A stretch of DNA of 64,000 nucleotides from contig OZ035961.1 in NCBI GenBank assembly GCA_964034945.1, positions 4,198,001 through 4,262,000 of the forward strand, given 5' to 3'. The translations under genes were made by a program, and so were the position numbers. This document shows positions 33,525-44,520 of the stretch, piece after piece (the first letter of the stretch is position 1; every line of letters begins with the position of its first letter). Below the pieces are notes generated by a model. The model saw only the letters and a list, made by a program, of their open reading frames with translations, was not told the origin of the DNA and searched no databases. This stretch comes from Chrysopilus asiliformis. Its lineage: Eukaryota > Arthropoda > Insecta > Diptera > Rhagionidae.

Positions 33525-35792
33525 ATGGGATCAGTCCGGCGATTACGGACTACGATATGTTGCGGTTTAATGTTTATCCTGCTATGCGATTTAGTGACGT
33601 CAGTTCCGGTTGATGATTCCAGTGAAACACCTGAAGAGGATAATGATAGCAAGGAAAGTGGCCAAGGGGCGATTTCTTCGAAAGCATTAAAGAAACACGA
33701 ACAGCAGCTGGAATTGGAATTTCAGGAGTGGTATCAAGGTTATTGGGGTGGCGAATCGAATGCTGAATCAATCCGCCAATATCATGGTGAGCGTGTGAAG
33801 AGCTACATGGACACTTCCACAGATCCTTGCATGGACTTTTATCAGTATGTGTGTGGAAATTGGGATGATAGCCATCCGACAACGGAGATTTGGAATGAAA
33901 GATCAGTTCATGATCTAACGACGATGTATATGAATTTAGGATTACGCCACGCGTTAGCCGAAGATTCTGATGATGATGACGAAAACAACGAAAGTGACGA
34001 TAATGATGATAGTGAAGCTGAACAAAAAGTCAAACAATTTTACAAAGCATGCATCGACCAAGATGGGAAGAAGAGACTCGGTGGCGAACCTATTTTGCAG
34101 TACTTCCAGGAATTGGGAGGAATGCCCCTATTGGAATCTGATTGGTCCAAAGAGGACTTCGATTGGACCAAAGTTGCCGCAATGATTGGAACTCTCCAAA
34201 TACCGACAATTGTTGAGGTGAAAGTTGATGTGAATGACACTAAATCAAATGATTATGTGACTTACATTAGTGCCCCGAAATTCAAGACAATCGACGATCC
34301 TTACGATGATCCGACACGATTCGAAAACGCGAAAGACTATTTTACAACCATAATGAAACTGCTAGGAGCAAATGTCGACAATGTGAATGTGAAACGATCA
34401 ATTTTGGATATTTTTAAATTTGGTAAGAAGTTACACCATCTCTTGCCACATGAAACCAGTCGCGTGACTTTCTTTGCGAATGCAAAACCAATGACCATTG
34501 AGGAATTGTCTGCTGAAGTTCCAGAAATCGATTGGGAAATGTATTTGAGTATCGTACAGGAAAGACCAATAAATGATGACGATGTGATAAGAGTTGCTCA
34601 TTTGGATTACATTAAAAGTGCTATAAAATTGATTTCCCACACGAAATTGGAAACCGTTGCGAATTATCTATTCCAAATTATCCTCAGCAATATTGGACAC
34701 GAATTGGGTGGTGATTTTGAGGAAGCATATTTCGATTATCTGGACATACCAGTGGCTCATAGGATTTCATTGCCTCAAAGGTGTTTGAATAGCGTCAATG
34801 ACGATTTCACGATGGCTTCTCTTAAGGTGTTTGTTAAAAAGTTCTTTGGCGAATCAAGCAAAGAAGTTATGACTGAGGTAACTGAAGAGGTGAAAAAAGT
34901 TTTCCGAGAAAAACTGGTAGAGTCAGATTGGTTGGACGATCCTACAACTGAAATAGCTTTGGCTAAATTTGACGCAATGGAATTTAGTATTGGATATCCG
35001 GACTATATTCTCTCCACAGATAAACTAAACAAACACTACGAGAATATCGTCATCGAACCTGATAATTACTTTGAAAGTTTGTTAAGTGTCCTTCAGGAGA
35101 GAAATCGTAAAAATGTTGAACTTCTTGACGACGTAGATGAAGATGCTGGCTGGCCATTTGCACCACAAATCGGCGGCATAAATTATTTGATTTTCAAAAA
35201 CCTTATGATCATTCCAGCTGGATCGCTAGTACCACCCATTTTCCACAAAGATTTTCCGAAGGCCCTTATCTTCAGTGCAGTCGGATCTTATATGGGACAT
35301 GAGATATCGCACGGATTCGATAGCCATGGAAGAGATCTAGACGCCGATGGTGATTTAAGGAATTGGTGGTCAAAGGCTTCGTCGAAAAAATTCCATGAAC
35401 AGTCGCAGTGCTTCATCGACCAATATAACCACTATATTTTCAAAAATAATACCACGGAGGGTGTGAAATCCTTAGAGGAGAATATCGCAGATACTGGTGG
35501 AATGAGGGTGGCTTTCCAAGCGTACCAACAGTGGATGGCGGATAACGAGGACGATGTCGACGATGAAACTTTGCCAGGTTTGGATGTGACAACAGATCAA
35601 TTATTCTTTATAGGACTTAGTCAAATGTTTTGCAACAATGTTGATCTTGATGAATCCGTGGAATCGGGAAATACTGCATCCAATCAAAATCGTGTCATTG
35701 GAATGGTATCGAATTCAAAAGATTTTGCCGAGGCCTTCAATTGCCCGTTGGGAGCACCAATGAATCCAGAGACAAAATGTCGAGTATGGTGA
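33525..35792 (+). CDS. secreted neprilysin-like M13 metallopeptidase, atypical substrate site
   Basis: This 755-residue zinc endopeptidase-like protein belongs to the M13 (neprilysin/ECE) family, whose members cut short peptides outside the cell. Residues 11-26 form a hydrophobic signal core with probable cleavage after VTS, so the protein looks secreted rather than membrane-anchored. The M13_N region starts with TDPCMDFYQYVCGNW, and an acidic insert (DDDDENNESDDNDDSEAE) lies at about residues 148-166. The catalytic region has H592-E-I-S-H596 with catalytic E593, then E652-N-I-A-D656 supplying the third zinc ligand, and ends CRVW. Two conserved features are changed. The NAxY substrate-binding motif reads G551-I-N-Y. 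The His that stabilises the transition state (human neprilysin H711) is T717, while the nearby Arg (R723) is kept. Zinc binding is probably retained, but cleavage may be weak or altered. One intronless frame with ATG at 33,525, TATA promoter and AATAAA. Confidence 0.96.
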   Translation: MGSVRRLRTTICCGLMFILLCDLVTSVPVDDSSETPEEDNDSKESGQGAISSKALKKHEQQLELEFQEWYQGYWGGESNAESIRQYHGERVKSYMDTSTDPCMDFYQYVCGNWDDSHPTTEIWNERSVHDLTTMYMNLGLRHALAEDSDDDDENNESDDNDDSEAEQKVKQFYKACIDQDGKKRLGGEPILQYFQELGGMPLLESDWSKEDFDWTKVAAMIGTLQIPTIVEVKVDVNDTKSNDYVTYISAPKFKTIDDPYDDPTRFENAKDYFTTIMKLLGANVDNVNVKRSILDIFKFGKKLHHLLPHETSRVTFFANAKPMTIEELSAEVPEIDWEMYLSIVQERPINDDDVIRVAHLDYIKSAIKLISHTKLETVANYLFQIILSNIGHELGGDFEEAYFDYLDIPVAHRISLPQRCLNSVNDDFTMASLKVFVKKFFGESSKEVMTEVTEEVKKVFREKLVESDWLDDPTTEIALAKFDAMEFSIGYPDYILSTDKLNKHYENIVIEPDNYFESLLSVLQERNRKNVELLDDVDEDAGWPFAPQIGGINYLIFKNLMIIPAGSLVPPIFHKDFPKALIFSAVGSYMGHEISHGFDSHGRDLDADGDLRNWWSKASSKKFHEQSQCFIDQYNHYIFKNNTTEGVKSLEENIADTGGMRVAFQAYQQWMADNEDDVDDETLPGLDVTTDQLFFIGLSQMFCNNVDLDESVESGNTASNQNRVIGMVSNSKDFAEAFNCPLGAPMNPETKCRVW

Positions 35793-35858
35793 ACATATGA
35801 AGATTTATTTCTACCAATTTTGTTAATCCATTATTTTTATTATTAATATTTTTTACGA

Positions 35859-35864
35859 AATAAA
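35859..35864 (+). terminator. poly(A) signal, first M13 gene
   Basis: AATAAA lies 67 bases after the stop codon of the M13 gene that ends at 35,792, in an A-rich context. Confidence 0.7.
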
Positions 35865-36290
35865 TTTGGGAAAAGAAAAAAAAGTGTTTTCGCATTTAAA
35901 CAAAAGTTGTAAACGGAATAAATTGGCTAAGTTTCTGTAGCAACTATAATATGCACAGTGTGTAAACAAGATTGACACATACCGTGCAATTGCTAGAAAA
36001 AAAATCTCCCTCGCCCCCTACCACCCTTTTTCATCTGGTGTAAATTACTATCCCGCATAGAATGTGGAAATGCGACTCCGCGTGTCAGTTTTTAAAATAA
36101 CATTACAGACAAACGGAGCCGTAGCGGCGAGGGATTTTCGTATATATGTTCCTAATAATGAGAGGCATGTTTAAGGCTAAAAGTCTATTCAATGTTCCTT
36201 TTATTTCTTACCCCTCGCCTGCTATTTTCTTAACTGTGATGCGGTGGTCATCATAGAGTAGGTCTTTCTCTAAGGATTTTTTTCGCTAAG
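35865..36290. other. intergenic sequence
   Basis: No gene. AAAATCTCCCTCGCC near 36,000 and GGCGAGGGATTTT near 36,134 are inverted, which might mark an old small MITE of about 145 bp. Confidence 0.4.
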
Positions 36291-36464
36291 TAAAGGCCTG
36301 TGTCCACATGGAAGTTTATTTGCAGAAGTCGCTTCTAGCAGAGACTTCTGGAAGTTTTTCCCGTGGAAACACTAACTGCAAGTGAACTTCCAGAAGTTGT
36401 GACACCAGAAATCTCTTCTAGAAGCGACTTCTGCAAATAAACTTCCATGTGGACACAGGCCTTA
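36291..36464. mobile_element. 174-bp MITE, copy 2 (Harbinger-like), between the M13 genes
   Basis: Near-identical to the element at 12,971-13,145 but with the central part in reverse orientation. Inverted ends of about 50 bp begin AGGCCTGTGTCCACATGGAA. TAA lies directly on both sides, fitting a 3-bp PIF/Harbinger target duplication. Several TTCNNGAA palindromes are inside. Confidence 0.92.
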
Positions 36465-38124
36465 ACATCGACCCCACTGCAACAGCATTACAACAATTGC
36501 CAGAGCAACGACCAAAACTTACAATATAAAAGGCAGTCAAGTGTTTATTGTAACGAAACCCAAAAACTTGATAGTTTGTACTAAAAATATAGGCAGTTAT
36601 CCTCATAACTTTTCAATTTAGATTAGGAGCTGTAAAATTATGAGATTGAAAATTAAAATAAAAATATCGCTCACTGACAGTCGCCAGAATATCAGCCAAA
36701 ACTCGATCACAGAAATTCTATGACCTTGAGACCAAGTGACTTAAGTGTCAACACGCCAGAATAGGGTTGTAAGTCTGTTAGAAGATCAAGGTCGTAAAAC
36801 TATTCAGAAAAAGACACAAAACTGAAATTATTGGGGAAAAAAATCTATCACAAACTTGAACTTGGTTATCAATTTCTCAAAAAAAAAAAAAACAAAACAA
36901 TAAGAAAAATATCCCAAAAAAAATAAATCTTCATAAGAAAATAACAAAAGAATACTTTGTAGGCGACATTACAACTCAATTAGGAACACATGTTTCCAAA
37001 TTCCATTCTTTTTCCCATATGATCACATCAATGCAATGTTAAAACGAAGGAACAGATAATTTAATTACATGATATCGCAAGCTTTGAAAGATTCATCAGT
37101 CTTTAAATTCGCATGTATAACAAATTTTGTAAATAGATGACGAGAATTTGTTTTTTTTTTTTTTCGTTGCGGCATTATCTGTTCCAAATTTTAAATGAGT
37201 TCGAATGTCATATTGAACATGAAATCTTAATTTTTTGTGGGACATGAGAGGTTTGAGAGTTGGCTTTGATCTTTTTATTGCCGAGAATAATAAAGTATAG
37301 TGACCATAAAGAATTAATGTCAGACGTTCTTGTGAATTTTATGCGTGAAAATTTTTAATAAAAGCCAAATTTTTTTTTAATTTTAAAAGGAAAATCTTTG
37401 TCACTAAAAAAGAGTAAGAGTGTGGGACTAAAGATTTTTTTGCATATTACTATTTTCACACTAAATTCTGAAAAGATTGCCAAAAACCTCAACCGCCGAA
37501 ATGCGCCAAACTTTTCAGAAGATTTGCAGCCATTTAAGTTTTTTCGCTTTCCTGAAAAGACGCGCTTTTTCTACTTAAGTACATTTTTCACCTGAACTAA
37601 GAAACATATCGACCTTATTTTTTTTTTTTTGTTTTTGCTATGGCAAAACTGAGCATCGATACAAATGGTTCAAAAAACCAAAAATTGGCGTGAAGTTCTT
37701 TATAGACAGCCTCCAACTAAACATTTTTTTTTAAAGTTTAGTCTTTTAAAAAATTTTAGATCTCCAAAATTTAATTTTATTCCGGTTTTTACTCGCTTCT
37801 AAAAGTTATAACTCCAAAACCGATATACTGATTGATCTCAAATTTTGTCTACTGTCTCCTGTGGGAAAAGTGGGGGTGGGGGTTACTTTCAAGGCTTGGA
37901 ATTTTTCACCCTCAATTCTTCTATTTGTAATAGATTTTGAAAGTTCTGCTTTTCAAAAAAATCATTATCAATTACTGTTTTAAATTTCCTAACAATAAAA
38001 AACTCATTGGTTGAGCTTCTTTCTGGTCATGTAAGAATTTTAATTCTAGTGAACATCGCATTGCCAAATTAGTTAATCTGAAACGTTTGTAAAAATCGGA
38101 TCTAGATTTTATTCACAAAACACA
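36465..38124. other. intergenic sequence upstream of the second M13 gene
   Basis: No gene. AT-rich, with T and A runs. No clear TATA box plus initiator pair was found before the ATG at 38,125; AACAATAAAAAA near 37,991 is the nearest AT element. A leader intron therefore cannot be ruled out. Confidence 0.45.
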
Positions 38125-40374
38125 ATGAAAAAAATAATTTACGCGGTCTGTGTGTGTACGATATTAGCGGGATTTTTGAATGTTGTGATTTCACTACCAG
38201 CTAAGAAAACGAAGAAAGGTAAAAATGTGGTGACAACGACACCACCACCGGAAACAACGACTGAGAATTTCGAATCGGAATTAGCTGAGCAAATGAAGAA
38301 GGAATACGAAGAATGGTACAATGGATTTTGGGCTGATGGTTTATCACCTGAAGATATTCGAAATTCTCAGGCGGAGAGGGTAAAAAAATACATGGACACG
38401 TCAATGGATCCTTGTGATGATTTCTATCAGTACGCGTGTGGAAATTGGGATGATCATCATCCCTTAATTGGTGAGAGTGTGGAGAGATCTGTTGCAGATA
38501 CAATGGATTGGTTTACGACTGCTGCCCTAGCGCAAACCTTGGGCGAGGAGGTATCTGAAGAGGATGACATAACCAAGGCGGAACGAAAAGCCAAGTATTT
38601 TTTTGCTTCCTGTATGGACGCCGAGACGAAGGAGGCAAGAGGCGCTGAACCTATGCTGGATTACTTCAAGGAATTGGGTGGGATGCCGCTATTAGACTCT
38701 GAATGGTCTGAAGATGACTTCAATTGGGTCAAGTTGGCGGCCGAGATAAGAACACTTGACATGCCATACATTATCAATTTCGTCGTTTTGGCAAATACAA
38801 CAAACACAAATGCGTATATGACATATATTGGACCGCCGAAATGGAGAACTCAGAATGATGTGTTAAATGATCCAGTTAAAGTGGCCCATTTGAAAGATTA
38901 TTATACAAATTTTATTAAGCTGTTAGGGGCCGACACCGATGATGCCAGTGTCAAAGAATCCATTGATGATATATTCGTTTTTATGGAACAGATATACGAA
39001 TTAACACCGAATAGAACGAGTGTTGCGAAAACTCTATCGAATGTACGACAAATGACGATTGATGAGTTATCGGAACTGATTCCGGAAATCGATTGGAAAG
39101 TGTATCTGAGCATCGTTCAGGAACGTCCAATTGACGGAAGTATTAAGATTGGTGTTGCATACACAGAATATGTGCAAGGTGTTGTGGAAACCATTAAAAA
39201 TACTAAATTGGAAACGGTGGCCAATTATCTGTTTGCGTCGTTAGCTTCCCAGCTGATCGATGAATTGGACAGCAAGTTCGTAGATGCCCAATTGGACTAT
39301 ATTGAAGCGACTTATGGCCATCGTCCTGTTCAGGATCCTTTAGAGCAGCAGTGCCTTCGAAAAGTAAACAGCGATTTGGGTATGGCGGCTGGTGCGATAT
39401 TTGTGCGGAAGTTCTTCGATGAGGACAGTAGAACCGACATGAATGCGGTTGGTGATTTGGTGAAATCCGTTTTCCGGGAAGAGCTAAGATCTACGGATTG
39501 GCTGGATGAGGCCACAGCAGATGAGGCTGTCGAAAAGGTAGACACCATGGGTCTAGCCATTGGATATCCAGACTTTATCCTTATTCCAGAAAAGCTGAAT
39601 ATCGAATACGAAGATTTTATCGTTGCACCAGGACGATTTTTTGAGAACATCATAAGTGCAAAACAACAGGAAAATCGCAAAATCATAGCCCTGTTAGATG
39701 AGCCTGCGGAAAAGGGAAAATGGCCAGCACCACCACAGATTAGCAATGCCTACTATATCCTGACTGAGAATTTCATGATGTTGCCGGCTGGATCGTTAAT
39801 ACCTCCGATGTACCATAAAAACTTCCCGAAAGCGTTTATTTTCGGCGGTGTGGGGACTTATTTAGGACACGAGATGTCACATGGCTTCGACAACAACGGT
39901 AGGGAGTTCGATAGTGACGGTAACTTCAGAAATTGGTGGTCAAAATCCTCGAAGATCGCGTTTAATGATCGCGTCGATTGTTTCGTTGAACAGTACGATA
40001 GTTATGTGTTCAATAATAACTCACTCGTCGGTGATATCTCCAAGGGTGAAAATGTCGCGGACAATGGAGGGATTCGATATGCATTCAAGGCGTACGAGAA
40101 ATGGCTGGCGGAAAATCAGGATGATGTGGCGAGCAGTGAGAGTCTACCAGAAATAGATTTATCGCCTAACCAATTATTCTTCCTGGGCATGGCACAAATG
40201 TGGTGTACAAATTTTAATTTCGAGAAGCTCAACTACCCCCTTCATGCCTACAATCATGCACCGCCGGAAAATCGAGTCATTGGAATGGTCTCCAACTCTG
40301 AAGATTTCGCCAGTGCGTTTAATTGTCCAATTGGATCTCCAATGAACCCAGATCATAAGTGTCGCGTGTGGTAG
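38125..40374 (+). CDS. secreted neprilysin-like M13 metallopeptidase
   Basis: This 749-residue M13 family zinc endopeptidase is a tandem paralogue of the gene at 33,525, on the same strand 2.3 kb downstream. Residues 4-23 form the signal-peptide core, with likely cleavage at VIS-LP, then a Lys/Thr-rich linker. The protein should be secreted and cut small peptides outside cells. The M13_N landmark is MDPCDDFYQYACGNW (around residues 95-110). The catalytic site is complete by inspection: N541-A-Y-Y substrate motif, H582-E-M-S-H586 with catalytic E583, E642-N-V-A-D646 for the third zinc ligand, H711 and R717 (HAPPENR) for transition-state and substrate binding, and a C-terminal CRVW. ATG 38,125 has a good start context (AACACAATGA) and immediately precedes the signal peptide. 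One intronless frame. It is expected to be an active peptidase, unlike its altered neighbour; the substrate is unknown. Confidence 0.97.
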   Translation: MKKIIYAVCVCTILAGFLNVVISLPAKKTKKGKNVVTTTPPPETTTENFESELAEQMKKEYEEWYNGFWADGLSPEDIRNSQAERVKKYMDTSMDPCDDFYQYACGNWDDHHPLIGESVERSVADTMDWFTTAALAQTLGEEVSEEDDITKAERKAKYFFASCMDAETKEARGAEPMLDYFKELGGMPLLDSEWSEDDFNWVKLAAEIRTLDMPYIINFVVLANTTNTNAYMTYIGPPKWRTQNDVLNDPVKVAHLKDYYTNFIKLLGADTDDASVKESIDDIFVFMEQIYELTPNRTSVAKTLSNVRQMTIDELSELIPEIDWKVYLSIVQERPIDGSIKIGVAYTEYVQGVVETIKNTKLETVANYLFASLASQLIDELDSKFVDAQLDYIEATYGHRPVQDPLEQQCLRKVNSDLGMAAGAIFVRKFFDEDSRTDMNAVGDLVKSVFREELRSTDWLDEATADEAVEKVDTMGLAIGYPDFILIPEKLNIEYEDFIVAPGRFFENIISAKQQENRKIIALLDEPAEKGKWPAPPQISNAYYILTENFMMLPAGSLIPPMYHKNFPKAFIFGGVGTYLGHEMSHGFDNNGREFDSDGNFRNWWSKSSKIAFNDRVDCFVEQYDSYVFNNNSLVGDISKGENVADNGGIRYAFKAYEKWLAENQDDVASSESLPEIDLSPNQLFFLGMAQMWCTNFNFEKLNYPLHAYNHAPPENRVIGMVSNSEDFASAFNCPIGSPMNPDHKCRVW

Positions 40375-40472
40375 ATAAATTAGGAATAAGAGGACCTTTT
40401 AAAAAATACCAATTCTAGTGTCTATTAGTAATTAATTGAGTTTAATTTGCATAAATTTTGTACAGTTATCTA

Positions 40473-40478
40473 AATAAA
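40473..40478 (+). terminator. poly(A) signal, second M13 gene
   Basis: AATAAA lies 99 bases after the stop codon at 40,374 in AT-rich sequence. Confidence 0.65.
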
Positions 40479-43400
40479 TGTTCAAAACGATTGAGTTATA
40501 GGACAATTGATTAACTTTTTTTTAATTAAAAAATCTCCATCCTGTTTGTGACAATTTTCCACTTTTCCGGGAATTTGTCTTTACTAACAGACATTGCTTC
40601 TGCGAGAAACTGACCCCACTACAATTATTATCGCCAGCCGTTAATTGAGATGAACAGTCAATTCATTTTGTGAACCTGGTCATGAATAGTAAATGATCCT
40701 TGGGTGCTCACAAGTCTATCCATCTGTACTGTATCTATAGATAGCTATTCACATCGGAGCAAAATTAATATTAGCAGGGAATATCGTTGTAAATCACTTT
40801 GGATTCATGTTATGAATTTTATCTTGAGTTTTTTGCTATAAGACTATGGCAATGTCTTCTACCAACGGTGGCACATAAGCTAAAGGAAGAGTTCGTTTTT
40901 ATTCGCTAAGTGTACTACTACCCTCAGGGGAGAAATTAAATCAAACAATATGGGGAACTTGGGGTAGGAAAAGTGACTCTTTGCATTTTTTATAGAAATA
41001 TATAGCCGCGTATTGTGTGCCTGGCGAAACGTGTATGACGACAACGGCAACAAAAGTAGGAAAATATATACACGGGGTATATTTATTATTCTTTGGTATT
41101 ATATTACGAAATCCGTAAGCAAAACTTGAATTATTTGTGCGTATACCTTATGTGTGTGTAAATATTTTAATGGTTGATTCACTTTTTTTCCAAAAGATTA
41201 AATTGGTTTGATTTTTAGGTTGATATTTTGATAATTCAAGAAATTTTGAGAACACAGTAAAAAAAAATTTTGGATTTTCTTAATTTTTTGACCCGTCTAT
41301 ACGACTTAGTAGCAAAAAAATCCATCTTGTTGTTTTTGTGGGACATTTTTCGTATAGTCACCCTAACTATAAACCATTCAAAATAATAATATTGTTAGAA
41401 ATGTTAGAAATTAAACAAAATGGGATAAAAATAAAGTACGAGAAAATATTTAATTAAATAATCACACAAAAGTAATTGTTTAATATTATTATGCACGATG
41501 TTAAATGGAAGAATATTTCCAGCTGAGATGAATTCAAATACATGTACTTTATACCACTCTTAATACAACATAAACTTATATACGATAATAATTTCAGCAT
41601 CTTCTATCCTCTGGAGTAAATTTTAGGTATTAAACTATGGGAATTTCGCACCATATTCAGGCAAACATTCTTTAGTCCCCCCTCGAATAGTGTTAAAAGT
41701 AAGGGTATGAACTCAAAGCACAAAGTGTGAAGATGCCCGCTAACTAAAATTTTCAGACGACTATCACAACATAACTGATATCAGTATTACCGGCATGGCT
41801 GGCTATTACTAATATACTATTTATATACATATACAAACACAATTGAAGTGCCGCTCCTTATGAAGTTGGGGTGTTGCAACTACTAAGTTGTAAAATTATA
41901 TATGAGAAATTATCTCAGAATCTGAAGCGGCTCCCATGTATAATCTCATTAGTTATTCAAACTTTGCCCGGTATCTTAAACAGTAGTAAAGCTCATTGTA
42001 TAATAGTTAGTTTAGTCAGAAGTCACTATAGTTATCCCATATAAAATATACTTTCAAATAGACGAGCCATGGGCTACAAAGGCTGGAGGACTTGCAAAGA
42101 AACTCACTTAACTGCATAACTCGTACAGTGTCTAAATAAGATGCACTTAATGTACATGAGGGCTTATCAGGAAGTTTTCAAGTGTGCTTCGTTCATGTGA
42201 ACTAGACTTGATTGTGTTTAATACAGGGAGTGAATATCTTTCAGTTGGCATCTTTGATTTTGTCTTTTGTCTTTGTTTCAAATGACACGAAAATGATAAA
42301 ATTATTAATCTAGATATTGTAATTGGAAAATTTCCCCAAACAGCCGGCTAGAAGATGCGAAAAGTTTTAGAAAATTTCATGAATAAAAAAAATCAATTTC
42401 CCAAATTTTTCAAAAACAAAAGTGAGTAATTAAAATTATACAGATATAATTTTTCTACCTAAAATAACAAGTCCTATAAAACAAACAAAAAAAGCCCCCT
42501 TGATTTTAATTCATTTCCTTTACGTTAATTTAACTGTTGTCATCCGCACTATTATCTCAATTTCATGAAACTATGTAGAATATCTGTATGACGCTAGTCA
42601 TAATATTATCAAAGAAACTGAAACGAATTAAAATGGAGAAGCAACATAAATAATACAAAAGGGCATTAATTTCCGTTGACAACCACTTATTCAACCGCTG
42701 ACCTAGTCTAGTTAACCTTCTGGTTAGGGTTTTAGGGTAGATCATAAATGGTTGGGGGCATCTGCTGTCCCTACACTCATCTCCAAAGATTTATATAAAA
42801 AATACAAAATATATGAACCGTCATTATGTATGTATACTACAGATACTTGTCGTATAATAAACGAAATAAAAATCTTTACCATAATTTGCATCGTAAAAAA
42901 GTCCTTTCCCTCCTTAACATAAATCTTTGGTCCTTCCCGCCGCCGACCGGTCCGACGTTTTCGTCTTTTGCCTCGGTCAACCGTTTCCCTCATAAATGCG
43001 CATACATATATGTTAGGTATAGAGAATTTTCCCAGCAGCGTGGATGTTGCGTTGAGCCATTGGCACGGACAGCGGTTGGTTTGGTCATCTGTTCTGCATA
43101 GAAGAAAGGGACTGATGTGGATCCTCCTACTTTATGTTAGCAAGTAAATGGAAAAGAGGCTCTCCGGATCTGCCAGCAGCGCGGGTTATAAGAAAATGTT
43201 AGCCGGAAGGGATTTCTTCTACTTATATGAAATATGAATAAAGTTGCCGAGGCAATTTCATGGCAAGAAAAAGGCGAGCCCAACGTCCATCGGATACCAG
43301 TTTACGGTTAAATCTGATTTCTATTTTTTTTTTCGTCTTATATTTTTTTTCTCTACTTCTTATACATACTTTTCCATCTCGTTCAAAGTCTTCTGCTTTT

Positions 43401-44059
43401 GGTTTTGGCCTTTTTAATGCCAACAGGATACGCTCCATAAAGTTTGTTGGAGATCTCGGAACGACTTCGGTATCGTAGTTTGATAGTGGTCCGAAAAATC
43501 AAAGGAATAGGAGAAAATTTGTGGATATATTCCGGAGCCGATATAAAAATGGTCAACGGTGGTGCGCACGATTTGCCACAACTTTGATCGAAATTAGCTG
43601 ATTATAGTTTTTATGCAAACAGGATAAAGGAAAATTGTGATTCCACTCAGATTTATTGCAGGCCTTTGAAATCAGATCGGGAAAATCTTCCACTTATAGG
43701 ATTTTAGGATCTTTGCCTCATCTTTTTATAACCTGAATGGGGTAGAAGTGGGGTCGATTTTGATTTTAACACAAAATTCTATTCTCAGATTTGAAATAAT
43801 TTATTTGTGGATAATCAGGTAGGAAAATGTAGTCATTTGTGGCACGGCTTTGAAAAATTTTCTTTTTAGTAAAATTTGTCATCTTTTTGAAAATGATTTT
43901 GAAATGGTAAAAAAATTTAAAACATTTTTTGTACCGGCGATTTGATTCTTAAATTTAGAAAGTTTTAGTCAATTAATTTTCCCATTTTCCAAAAACTCAC
44001 ATTTTTGCACTAGTCGATATTGAAATTATTTTGGATAATTTCTATGCCGAGAACGGTTT
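40479..44059. other. non-coding sequence; GC-richer island at 42.93-43.29 kb
   Basis: No gene supported. Bases 42,930-43,290 are noticeably richer in GC and carry frames on both strands, which could be a promoter or first-exon region. I see no signal peptide, domain or splice pair to support a gene. Confidence 0.4.
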
Positions 44060-44520
44060 CGATTTTGATTTCCGCATGTTCGTCCGTCTATCCGTCTGTC
44101 TGTCTGTCTGTCTGTCGGCCCGTCCGTCTATCCGTGAACACCATAGCTTTCGAATGAATTGAACAAGAGACTTGAAATTTTGTACAGTCGCGTACTTATG
44201 AGAAGTCAGACTAAGTTATTGAACAGGCAAAAGTCATATTGAAAAATGTATGTAGGCAAGATGCGTTTTGAATAGCATTTTACATCCCCATCCATACATC
44301 AAAATCCAGTTGAACCACTCCTTGCCCCCTCCCCCAAACAAATGAGATTTTTTTTTTAATTTTGTCGAAAACGGTGCATTGTATCAAAAAATGTGAAGGT
44401 GAAATGTATTTAGAATGTGATTTTACATAACCTTTCCATACGTCAAAATCCAATCGAACCAATTCTTCCCCCATCTCTCTAACAAAAATGAAGCTTTATT
44501 CATAAAATTTTTGTCTGCCC
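44060..44520 (+). repeat. interspersed repeat family C, copy 2
   Basis: Contains a TCCGTCTGTCTG microsatellite at 44,080-44,137, then GTGAACACCATAGC, GAGACTTGAAATTTTG and two rounds of a phrase built around CATACRTCAAAATCCA plus a CCTCCCCC-type word. The layout is as in copies 1 and 3. It is about 450 bp long with unclear ends. Confidence 0.65.

Noticed and set aside
42742..43480. Overlapping frames in a GC-richer patch
   Set aside because: No signal peptide, domain or splice signals; Arg/Lys-rich translation reflects purine-rich sequence.
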